From CBETVX01 sp965539935 (GTDB lineage Bacteria; Bacillota; Clostridia; Peptostreptococcales; Caminicellaceae): a DNA stretch of 64,000 nt. The stretch is from NCBI GenBank assembly GCA_965539935.1, contig CBETVX010000008.1, positions 7,803 through 71,802 on the forward strand, read 5' to 3'. A program made the position numbers and the translations under genes. Positions 41,477 to 49,764 of this stretch are shown here, piece after piece (position 1 is the first letter of the stretch; each line of letters opens with the position of its first letter). The notes under the pieces are model-generated. The model made no database searches. It saw only the letters and a list, made by a program, of their open reading frames with translations, and was not told where the DNA came from.

Positions 41477-42403
41477 ATGAATGAAATACGGATTGATGAC
41501 CTTACTGGAGAGGCTGTTATAATTGCTAGAGGTCGAGGAAAAAGACCTATGGATACAGATTATCCCTTATCGGTGTTATTAAATAATCATCATATATGTC
41601 CATTTTGCAAAGGAAATGAAGATATGACACCAAGGGAAATAGATAGAATAGGTGGAGAAAATTGGACAGTTAGGGTTGTACCTAATAAATACGGAGCATT
41701 AAATAAAGAGAATAATTTAGCCTATGGATACAGTGAAGTACTCATAGAATCTCCATATCACGATTTAAGTCTAGGAAATATGGATATTTCAGAAGTTGAG
41801 AGCATTCTAAGAATGATGCAAAGAAGGTATAATGAGATATACAAAGATACAAAAATTAAATATGTTCAAATATTTAAAAACTATAAAAAAGATGCTGGCG
41901 CATCCTTAACACATTCCCATAGTCAAATAATGGCTATGTCCTTTATACCTAAAATGATTCAAGAAGAAATAAAGAGTGTTAAAGAATATTATAATAAGAA
42001 TAATAAATGTTATTATTGTGATTTACTAACAAAAGAGATAGAAGAAGGCTTAAGAATAGTAAAGAATCATGAAAAGTTTGTTGTTCTAGCTCCCTATGCC
42101 TCTAAATATAGCTATGAAACTATTATAATACCTAAGCTACACCAATCAAATTTTGGGAAGTTAAAAAATATTAAGGAGCTTGCTACAGTTATTTTAGATA
42201 TAATGAGAAAGATGAGGAATAAATTAAAGGATCCACCATATAATTTATTTATACATAGTCAAAATTTTACTAATAAGTTTTACCATTGGCATATAGAAAT
42301 CAAACCGAGAATTTCTAAACAGGCTGGATTGGAACTTTCCACTGGAGTTTTTATTAATTCAGTATCTCCAGAGGATGCAGCAAAGGTCTTAAGAAATTAC
42401 TAA
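41477..42403 (+). CDS. GalT-family nucleotidyltransferase / NDP-glucose phosphorylase-like enzyme
   Basis: 308 residues, AAGGAGGATAAAA upstream. HIT-superfamily GalT fold: CPFC (41-44) and CYYC (about 178) zinc pairs, active-site H146-S-H148-S-Q150, and the later HWHIE. True GalT has HPH; HSHSQ is the pattern I associate with plant ADP-glucose phosphorylase and Ap4A phosphorylase-like members. Likely exchanges NMP between NDP-glucose and phosphate or glucose-1-P. Operon position after the GT4 gene supports a role in NDP-glucose turnover rather than galactose use. Confidence 0.8.
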   Translation: MNEIRIDDLTGEAVIIARGRGKRPMDTDYPLSVLLNNHHICPFCKGNEDMTPREIDRIGGENWTVRVVPNKYGALNKENNLAYGYSEVLIESPYHDLSLGNMDISEVESILRMMQRRYNEIYKDTKIKYVQIFKNYKKDAGASLTHSHSQIMAMSFIPKMIQEEIKSVKEYYNKNNKCYYCDLLTKEIEEGLRIVKNHEKFVVLAPYASKYSYETIIIPKLHQSNFGKLKNIKELATVILDIMRKMRNKLKDPPYNLFIHSQNFTNKFYHWHIEIKPRISKQAGLELSTGVFINSVSPEDAAKVLRNY

Positions 42404-42434
42404 AATAAATAAATTCAGAAAATTACAAATAAAC

Positions 42435-42463
42435 TTGACAATGAAAACGGTTCCAAATATAAT
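42435..42463 (+). promoter_or_regulatory. Promoter of sugar ABC operon with embedded operator
   Basis: TTGACA (42435-42440), 17-base spacer, TATAAT (42458-42463). Spacer contains GAAAACGGTTCC (42443-42454), so repressor binding would block polymerase directly. Confidence 0.85.
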
Positions 42464-42518
42464 ACAATTAAATAGTAAATAAATTCTAAAAATTGAATTT
42501 ATTATTTTTAGGGTTCGG

Positions 42519-42530
42519 GAAATCGGTTTC
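42519..42530 (+). promoter_or_regulatory. Second LacI operator of the ABC operon
   Basis: GAAATCGGTTTC, 76 bases after the first operator, about seven helical turns, a spacing that allows looping. Best full-length match to the LacI-family consensus here. Confidence 0.75.
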
Positions 42531-42582
42531 ATAATATTACATAAGTCGACATTGAATTTCTATTTATGAAGGAGGTATTTAG

Positions 42583-43656
42583 ATGATAAGGGACACGGGG
42601 ATGTCAAAGCTTGCAAAATCAGAAGAAAGATTGGCTTATAAGTTATTATTACCTACATTCCTAATAATTATTATTGTGGCAATTTATCCATTAGGCAATG
42701 TATTTTATACAAGTTTTACCGATAAGACCTTTGCTAGCTCAAAGGAAACCAGTTTCATAGGATTAGAGAACTATAAACACTTACTTAGTATTACGATTAA
42801 AGAGCTTCCTCCAGTCATAGACCAGTCAACGGGGTTACAAAAAATTGACCCTGAAACAAATGAATTAGTATATGAAAGAGCTATAAAAATACTTCCAAGA
42901 AAACCCAATAGATATAGAGAAGTAACTCAATTTAATTTTTCAGGAAAGAGATATGTTTTAGGTGCAAGAGATCCTGACTTCATTAAATCTGTATATAATA
43001 CTTTAGTTTTTACAGTTATATCTGTATTTTTAGAACTGGTGTTGGGACTTATTGTAGCTTTAGTGGTAAATAGTAACTTTAAAGGAAAAGGAATAATGCG
43101 TACTGTTATGCTTGTTCCATGGGCTGTTATAACTGTTGTATCAGCTCGCATGTGGGAATGGATGTTTTCACCAAGTAGAGTAGGACTATTTAATACAGTG
43201 TTAGATAAACTTGGTATCGGAGATGGGCAAATAGCATTTTTAAGTTTAGAAAGTTTACAAATACCTTCACTTATAGCAATAGATGTTTGGAAAACTACTC
43301 CATTTATGGCATTGCTACTATTAGCAGGATTACAAGTTATACCAAATGAACTATATGAAGCGGCAAGAATAGATGGGGCTAGCAAAGTGAATCAGTTTTT
43401 CAATATAACATTACCACTTCTTAAGCCGGCTATGGCTGTTGCATTAGTATTTAGAACATTAGATGCCCTTAGGGTATTTGATGTATTCCAAGTAATACTA
43501 AGTAGTAAACGATATTCAATGGCAACATATAATTATTTTCAGCTAATAGGTAATAGAAATATGGGTCTTGCTTCAGCAATAGGAGTTATCATATTTATAC
43601 TTATATTTATATTTGCAATCCTATATATTAGAATGCTAGGAGTTGATACTGAATGA
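42583..43656 (+). CDS. Sugar ABC transporter permease (MalF-like)
   Basis: 357 residues, GAAGGAGGTATTTAG upstream. First helix about 20-40 (LLLPTFLIIIIVAIYPLGNVF), then an extracellular insert of ~80 residues (about 60-135) absent from short MalF homologues, then the core with EAA loop EAARIDGASKVNQFFNITLPLL. CUT1 family for di- and oligosaccharides. Overlaps the next permease by 4 bases. Confidence 0.92.
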   Translation: MIRDTGMSKLAKSEERLAYKLLLPTFLIIIIVAIYPLGNVFYTSFTDKTFASSKETSFIGLENYKHLLSITIKELPPVIDQSTGLQKIDPETNELVYERAIKILPRKPNRYREVTQFNFSGKRYVLGARDPDFIKSVYNTLVFTVISVFLELVLGLIVALVVNSNFKGKGIMRTVMLVPWAVITVVSARMWEWMFSPSRVGLFNTVLDKLGIGDGQIAFLSLESLQIPSLIAIDVWKTTPFMALLLLAGLQVIPNELYEAARIDGASKVNQFFNITLPLLKPAMAVALVFRTLDALRVFDVFQVILSSKRYSMATYNYFQLIGNRNMGLASAIGVIIFILIFIFAILYIRMLGVDTE

Positions 43657-44525
43657 TTAAATCTAAAGGGAAATTAGAGATTATAAAAAAAATAGGTTTC
43701 TATTTACTTATTGGTCTAATAATATTTTACATGTTGTTCCCATTTTATTGGGCTGTAAATTCATCATTAAAGTCAGAAGCCCAACTTCAAATGACTCCTA
43801 CCACATTTATACCAAGGGACCCAGATACTTTAGAGATTGCACCAACCTTTAAAAATTACATAGCAGTCTTTAATGACGGACAGTTTGTAAGGGGGATAAT
43901 AAATAGCACTATAGTAGCCGTTTCAACTACACTATTGGCTCTTATTGTAGGGTCTTTTGCGGCATTTGCCTTGGGGAAGTTAAGATTTAGAGGAAAGAAA
44001 CCAGCCTTATATATAATACTAGCCATGACAATGTTTCCCCAGGTAACAGTTTTAGCAGGCCTTTATGCAGTCATAACTAAGCTAGGCCTTAGTACTACCC
44101 TTAGCATGATATTATCCTATATGATTTTCACTTTACCTTTTACTACTTGGGTCATGACATCCTTCTTTAAGGATTTACCTGTGGCACTTATGGAATCTGC
44201 TCAAGTAGATGGAGCTACACCTTTTCAAACCTTTAGAATGATTTTGCTTCCTTTAACTGCACCGGCACTGGTAACAACTGGTTTATTATCTTTTATAGCT
44301 GCATGGAATGAGTATTTATTTGCACTTACCTTTACTTCCATAGACCCAGGGGCTAGGACAGTACCTGTAGCTATAGCATACTTTACAGGGAGTATAGCTA
44401 GACAAGAACCCTTTGGAGAAATCATGGCGGCTGCAGTTATAGTTACTATACCAATAGTAGCCTTAGTACTAATATTCCAGAAGAAGATAGTAGCAGGACT
44501 TACAGCAGGAGCAGTGAAAGGCTAA
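43653..44525 (+). CDS. Sugar ABC transporter permease (MalG-like)
   Basis: 290 residues, six predicted helices, EAA loop ESAQVDGATPFQTFRMILLPL. Ends with QKKIVAGLTAGAVKG, the usual MalG C-terminus that touches the ATPase. GTG or ATG overlap with the first permease stop (ATGA) couples translation. Confidence 0.93.
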   Translation: MIKSKGKLEIIKKIGFYLLIGLIIFYMLFPFYWAVNSSLKSEAQLQMTPTTFIPRDPDTLEIAPTFKNYIAVFNDGQFVRGIINSTIVAVSTTLLALIVGSFAAFALGKLRFRGKKPALYIILAMTMFPQVTVLAGLYAVITKLGLSTTLSMILSYMIFTLPFTTWVMTSFFKDLPVALMESAQVDGATPFQTFRMILLPLTAPALVTTGLLSFIAAWNEYLFALTFTSIDPGARTVPVAIAYFTGSIARQEPFGEIMAAAVIVTIPIVALVLIFQKKIVAGLTAGAVKG

Positions 44526-44634
44526 AAAATATATATTATATGGATAAGGGGGGATTTGTAAGTTTAGCTAAGAACTTTATTTCTCAGTCCATGGAAAATG
44601 AAAACTTTCTAAAAATGAAATGAGGGGGATTTAA

Positions 44635-46017
44635 ATGTTTAAAGGGATGAAATCAATTTATGCTTTAACTTTAATTATGGTTTTAGTTTTAAGTTTGTTT
44701 ATGTCTGGTTGTACTACTCAAGAGCCTGCTTCTCAAGAAGAACCAAAGCCTTCAGAAGAACCTGTTCAAGAACCTGCTGAGGAACCAGCAAAGGAGGCTA
44801 AAGAGGAAAAAATAGTTATTACTGTTGCCGGTGGTGCAGTGGGTAATGAATTAGAGCTTACTAAGAAAGCAGCAGAACTTTACAATGAGCAACATGAAAA
44901 TATAGAGGTAAAAGTTCTTGATACTCCTGACCTAGCACAAGATAGATTGGGTCTTTATTTACAATTTTTAGAAGCTAAAAGCCCTGATGTAGATGTGTAT
45001 CAAATAGATGTAATTTGGCCTGGAGATTTAGCTGAACACTTTGTGGACTTATATGAATATGGAGCTAAGGATGTTGTAGATGATCATTTTGAAGCAATTG
45101 TTGAAAACAATATTGTTGATGGTAGGCTAGTTGCTATACCTTGGTTTACTGATGCAGGATTACTTTACTATAGAAGTGATTTACTAGAAAAATATAATTT
45201 AGAGCCTCCAAAAACTTGGGATGACCTTGAAAAGGCAGCTAAAGTTATACAAGATGGTGAAAGAAAAGAAGGAAATAAAGACTTTGTAGGTTTTGTATGG
45301 CAAGGAAATGCATATGAAGGACTTACTTGTGATGCATTAGAATGGATAGCTTCCAATGATGGAGGAACAATTATTAGTCCAAATAAGAAGATAACTATTA
45401 ATAATGAAAATGCAGTTGAAATCATTGAAAAGGCAGCAAATTGGGTTGGAACAATATCTCCTGAAGGTGTTACCGGTATGGGAGAAGAAGATGCCCGTAA
45501 TATTTGGCAAGCAGGAAATGCTGCTTTTATGAGAAACTGGCCCTACGCCTATAGCTTAGGAAACTCAGATGATAGTGCTGTAAAAGGGAAGTTTGACGTT
45601 TCACCACTACCAGCTGGTAAAAGTGGTAAAGGTGCTGCAACCCTTGGAGGATGGCAACTTGCTGTAAGTAAGTATAGTGAACATCCTAAAGAAGCTGCTG
45701 ATGTAGCATTATTCTTAGCATCCTATGAAATTCAAAAACTTAGAGCTGTGGAAGGTTCCTTTAATCCAACAATTAAAGCTCTCTATGAAGATGAAGAAGT
45801 ACTTAAAATAAATCCATTCTTTGGGGATCTATATAATGTATTTACTAATGCTGTAGCAAGACCTTCTACTGCAACTGCACCAAATTATAATGCTGTATCT
45901 ACTGCATTCTTTAAGGCGGTTCATTCAGTACTGACCGATGAAAAAGATGCTCAAACAGCATTAGAAGAATTAGAACTTGATCTTCAAGATTTAACAGGAT
46001 TTGAGATAGAAGAATAA
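44635..46017 (+). CDS. Sugar-binding lipoprotein of ABC importer
   Basis: 460 residues. Lipoprotein signal with lipobox MSGC (about 23-26) and a Pro/Glu-rich tether (EEPKPSEEPVQEPAEEP). Type I sugar-binding fold of the trehalose/maltose/sucrose ThuE group: QDRLGLYLQFLEAKSPDVDVYQIDVIWPGDL, AIPWFTDAGLLYYRSDLLEKY, PKTWDDLEKAAKVI, GGWQLAVSKYS. Defines the imported sugar, but the ligand cannot be told by eye; trehalose-like or sucrose-like are best guesses. Confidence 0.92.
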   Translation: MFKGMKSIYALTLIMVLVLSLFMSGCTTQEPASQEEPKPSEEPVQEPAEEPAKEAKEEKIVITVAGGAVGNELELTKKAAELYNEQHENIEVKVLDTPDLAQDRLGLYLQFLEAKSPDVDVYQIDVIWPGDLAEHFVDLYEYGAKDVVDDHFEAIVENNIVDGRLVAIPWFTDAGLLYYRSDLLEKYNLEPPKTWDDLEKAAKVIQDGERKEGNKDFVGFVWQGNAYEGLTCDALEWIASNDGGTIISPNKKITINNENAVEIIEKAANWVGTISPEGVTGMGEEDARNIWQAGNAAFMRNWPYAYSLGNSDDSAVKGKFDVSPLPAGKSGKGAATLGGWQLAVSKYSEHPKEAADVALFLASYEIQKLRAVEGSFNPTIKALYEDEEVLKINPFFGDLYNVFTNAVARPSTATAPNYNAVSTAFFKAVHSVLTDEKDAQTALEELELDLQDLTGFEIEE

Positions 46018-46031
46018 GAATCATATAAACG

Positions 46032-46087
46032 ATGTAAATCCTATTTACATATTAGTCTTCTTCTCCAGAGGCCAACGGGTCTCTGGA
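46032..46087 (+). other. Two hairpins between binding-protein and GH65 genes
   Basis: ATGTAAAT-CCT-ATTTACAT (46032-46050) and TCCAGAG / CTCTGGA (46064-46087). Neither has a T-run. Such intergenic stems commonly stabilise the abundant binding-protein mRNA and reduce expression of genes after it. Confidence 0.5.
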
Positions 46088-46192
46088 TAGGAGGCTAAAT
46101 TTATTTATAATACTTAAGAATTTATACACAGTTGAAAATTGTATATGATATACGATTATGGATTTCAACTAAAATGTATAAGGGGGAGCTAG

Positions 46193-48538
46193 ATGCAATA
46201 CTTTAATCAAAAAATAGATTCAAATTTTCTATTTAATGAATGGGAAATAAGTGAAAAAGAAATTAATATACAAAACAATTTATTAGCAGAGACTATTTTC
46301 TCCCTTGGAAATGGATATATAGGAATGCGAGGGAATTTTGAAGAGGACTATGGGGGGGGAGAGGGAACTTCTCTTGAAGGGAATTATATAAATGGATTTT
46401 TTGAATCAAATCCAATTTTTTATAGAGAAGGAGCCTATGGTTATGCAAAAAATAGCCAAACAATGCTAAATATAACAAATGGTAAAATTATCAACTTTTA
46501 TATAGGTAATGAAAAATTCAACTTGTTTGAAGGAAAGATTCTAGATTATAAAAGGACTTTGAAAATGAAAGAAGGGATTCTTGAAAGACAAATTTTATGG
46601 CAATCGCCAAAGGGAAAAAAAGCAAAAATAAAAATTAAAAGACTGGTTTCCTTACATGATAAACATCTTGCTGCAATAGATTATGAGATAATCCCAATCA
46701 ATTATAGTGGAGAAGTTACAATTATATCAGCTTTAGATGGTAATGTAAAAAATCAAGAAGCCCAGGATGACCCGCGGGTAGGGTCAGATTTTAAAGGTAA
46801 GGTTTTAAAGTATGTAGATTCAATTGTTGAAGAAAATTTTTGTGGACTTATACATAAAACTACTAATACAAACTTTAAGCTTTTATCAGGTATGAAAAAT
46901 CTATTAATCTCCCAAAATGAGTTTTCAAGGGAATTCAAAGGAGATAAGGAAAGGATACAGGATATATTCATCATAAAATGTAAAGAAAATGAAAGTATAA
47001 AGTTGTATAAATTTATAACATATTTCACAACCAGAGATTATGTTGAGGATAGGCTTGTTAAACTTGGGAAAGAAAAACTAGAAGAAGCTGAAAATAAAGG
47101 CTTTGATTATTATTTAGAAAAACAAATAGAGTACCTAAAGGATTTTTGGAATGACGCTGATGTTGAGATAAAGGGGGACGAAGAGCTTCAGCAAGGCATA
47201 AGGTTTAATGAATATCATCTACTACAATCGGTTGGTAAAGATGGTAGGACGAATATAGCAGCAAAGGGTTTAACTGGTGAAGGCTATGAAGGTCATTATT
47301 TTTGGGATACAGAAATATATATAATTCCTTTCTTTTTATACACAAAACCTGAAATTAGTAGGAAACTTTTAGAATTTAGATATAATACCTTAGATAAAGC
47401 TAGACAAAGGGCAAGAGAACTTGCCCATAAAAAGGGTGTACTATATCCATGGCGTACTATAGATGGAGAAGAGTGTTCAGCCTATTATCCAGCTGGAACT
47501 GCCCAATATCATATAAATGCGGATATTTCTTATGCTGTTAAAACTTACATAGAAGTAACAGATGATGTAGAGTTTTTACTGGAAATGGGTGCAGAAATAG
47601 TATTTGAAACTGCCAGATTTTGGGTAGACTTAGGAAGTTATATACCAAATAAGAAGAATAAGTTTTGTATTAATGGAGTTACTGGCCCCGATGAATATAC
47701 AGCTATAGTCAATAATAATTGTTATACAAATTATATGGCAAAACTCAATTTAGAATATGCCTGGGAAATAGCTAATATGATGGAGAAAAAATATCCCAAT
47801 TACTATAGAAAACTAAGAAAAAAAATAAAATTAGAAGATTATGAAATAAATCAGTGGAAAAAAGCCGCTGATAATATGTACATACCCTATGACAAAAAAT
47901 TACAAATACATCTACAGGATGATACTTTTCTAAATAAATCTCCTTGGGATTTTGAAAATACTCCAAGGGATAAATATCCTCTATTACTCCATTATCACCC
48001 ATTAGTAATATATAGACACCAGGTATTAAAACAAGCAGATATTGTATTAGCTTCCTTTTTACTGGGAGACAGGTTTTCTATGGATGATAAGAAAAGGGAT
48101 TATGATTATTATGAACCACTAACTACCCATGATTCATCATTATCCAGTTGTATATATAGTATAATGGCCTCTGAAATAGGGTATAAGGAAAAGGCATATA
48201 ATTATTTTATGGAAACTGCCAGAATAGACCTAGATAATAAAAAGAATAATTCCCATTATGGAATCCATACAGCGTGTATGGCAGGAGCGTGGATGAGTGT
48301 AATAAATGGATTCGCAGGTATGAGAACATATAATGGCACCCTTAGTTTTAATCCATATATACCAGAAAAATGGGAAAAATATAGATTTAAAATTAAATTT
48401 AGAAAAAGACAATTATACGTAGAAATCAATAAGAAATATGTTGCCTATGAGTTGTTGAAGGGTGAAAAATTAGATTTCATACATAAAGGAGGAAAAATAT
48501 CTTTAAAAAAAGGCGAAACAATAAAATTAGAAATTTAA
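46193..48538 (+). CDS. GH65 disaccharide phosphorylase
   Basis: 781 residues, AAGGGGGAG upstream. Inverting phosphorylase that splits an alpha-glucobiose with phosphate to beta-glucose-1-P and a sugar. N-terminal beta-sandwich (FSLGNGYIGMRGNFEEDYGGG), (alpha/alpha)6 barrel with EGHYFWDTEIY, general acid E501 in GVTGPDEYTAIVNNN, and phosphate-binding HDSSLS near 645. Trehalose, kojibiose, nigerose and maltose enzymes share this frame; the GPDEYTAIVNNN form leans to trehalose/kojibiose type over maltose (GPNEYENN). The beta-phosphoglucomutase gene downstream fits the product. Confidence 0.9.
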   Translation: MQYFNQKIDSNFLFNEWEISEKEINIQNNLLAETIFSLGNGYIGMRGNFEEDYGGGEGTSLEGNYINGFFESNPIFYREGAYGYAKNSQTMLNITNGKIINFYIGNEKFNLFEGKILDYKRTLKMKEGILERQILWQSPKGKKAKIKIKRLVSLHDKHLAAIDYEIIPINYSGEVTIISALDGNVKNQEAQDDPRVGSDFKGKVLKYVDSIVEENFCGLIHKTTNTNFKLLSGMKNLLISQNEFSREFKGDKERIQDIFIIKCKENESIKLYKFITYFTTRDYVEDRLVKLGKEKLEEAENKGFDYYLEKQIEYLKDFWNDADVEIKGDEELQQGIRFNEYHLLQSVGKDGRTNIAAKGLTGEGYEGHYFWDTEIYIIPFFLYTKPEISRKLLEFRYNTLDKARQRARELAHKKGVLYPWRTIDGEECSAYYPAGTAQYHINADISYAVKTYIEVTDDVEFLLEMGAEIVFETARFWVDLGSYIPNKKNKFCINGVTGPDEYTAIVNNNCYTNYMAKLNLEYAWEIANMMEKKYPNYYRKLRKKIKLEDYEINQWKKAADNMYIPYDKKLQIHLQDDTFLNKSPWDFENTPRDKYPLLLHYHPLVIYRHQVLKQADIVLASFLLGDRFSMDDKKRDYDYYEPLTTHDSSLSSCIYSIMASEIGYKEKAYNYFMETARIDLDNKKNNSHYGIHTACMAGAWMSVINGFAGMRTYNGTLSFNPYIPEKWEKYRFKIKFRKRQLYVEINKKYVAYELLKGEKLDFIHKGGKISLKKGETIKLEI

Positions 48539-48562
48539 TTGAAAATAGTAGGGGGGAATAAA

Positions 48563-49696
48563 ATGGCTAGCTTAAAACTAAAGGGAATCAATAAAATTTA
48601 TCCCAATGGTTACCAAGCAGTTAAGGATTTGAATTTAGACATAAAAGATAAGGAATTTATTGTTTTAGTTGGACCTTCTGGATGTGGTAAATCTACTACA
48701 TTAAGAATGATTGCAGGCTTAGAAGAAATTAGTGAAGGAGAACTTTACATAGGGGATAGGGTTGTAAATGACCTGCAACCGAAGGACAGAGATATTGCTA
48801 TGGTATTTCAAAACTATGCCCTTTATCCCCATATGTCAGTTTTTGATAATATGGCCTTTGGACTTAAGCTAAGAAAAAGACCAAAAGATGAGATAAAAGA
48901 AAGGGTAGAGAGTGCTGCTAAAATACTAGGTATAGAACATTTATTAGGCAGGAAACCAAAGCAACTTTCAGGAGGTCAAAGGCAGAGGGTGGCATTAGGT
49001 AGAGCCATAGTGAGAAAACCTAAGGTGTTTTTGATGGATGAACCCCTTTCTAATCTTGACGCAAAGCTTAGGGTTCAAATGAGAGCGGAAATAAGTAAAC
49101 TCCATAATAAATTAGCTACAACTTTTATATACGTAACCCATGACCAAATAGAGGCTATGACCATGGGAACTAGGATAGTGGTATTAAAGGATGGAATAAT
49201 GCACCAATTTGATGACCCCCAAACCATATATGAGTATCCAGCCAATACATTTGTAGCAGGTTTTATAGGCTCACCACAAATGAATTTTATGGATGGGAGA
49301 ATAATTGAAGAAGGAAATTCAATATTTGTAGAGTTTATGGGAAATAGAATATCTATTTGCAAAAACAAAGGAAATATATTAAAAGAAAAGGGATATGTTG
49401 GTAAGGAAGTAATTATTGGGATTAGACCAGAACATATTGATCTAAATTCAAATGAAAATCAGGAAGGAATAGGAGCAAAAGTAGAAGTAACAGAGCTTTT
49501 AGGATCTGAAACCTATGTGCATTTAAAAGTAGAGGATAAGACAATAGTTGCTAGAATAGAACCAAGTATTATGGTCAGGGTAGATGATAATGTAAAGGTC
49601 AGTTTTGACTTGGAAAAAATACATGTATTTGACAAGGATACCGAGAAAGCCATATTTAATAAGGAAACAATGAAAATGGTAGAAGGAGTACTCTAA
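48563..49696 (+). CDS. msmK: Sugar ABC transporter ATPase (MsmK/MalK/UgpC family)
   Basis: 377 residues; ATG at 48563 has AGGGGGGAATAAA upstream, whereas a TTG at 48539 lies before that site. Walker A GPSGCGKST, Q-loop FQNYALYPHMSV, signature LSGGQRQRVALGRA, Walker B VFLMDEPLSNLD, H-loop VTHDQIEAMT, then the MalK-type OB regulatory domain (IGIRPEHIDL). Powers the importer at 42583-46017 and perhaps other CUT1 systems. Confidence 0.95.
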   Translation: MASLKLKGINKIYPNGYQAVKDLNLDIKDKEFIVLVGPSGCGKSTTLRMIAGLEEISEGELYIGDRVVNDLQPKDRDIAMVFQNYALYPHMSVFDNMAFGLKLRKRPKDEIKERVESAAKILGIEHLLGRKPKQLSGGQRQRVALGRAIVRKPKVFLMDEPLSNLDAKLRVQMRAEISKLHNKLATTFIYVTHDQIEAMTMGTRIVVLKDGIMHQFDDPQTIYEYPANTFVAGFIGSPQMNFMDGRIIEEGNSIFVEFMGNRISICKNKGNILKEKGYVGKEVIIGIRPEHIDLNSNENQEGIGAKVEVTELLGSETYVHLKVEDKTIVARIEPSIMVRVDDNVKVSFDLEKIHVFDKDTEKAIFNKETMKMVEGVL

Positions 49697-49764
49697 AGAT
49701 ATTTATATCTAAACTTTCATTTTATTATAATCTGAAAATTCACTGAAACAGGGGGATCATTTCT

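Noticed and set aside
41477..42403. Straight annotation as galactose-1-phosphate uridylyltransferase galT
   Set aside because: Active site is HSHSQ, not HPHxQ, and no galK or galE is nearby; a broader family call is safer.
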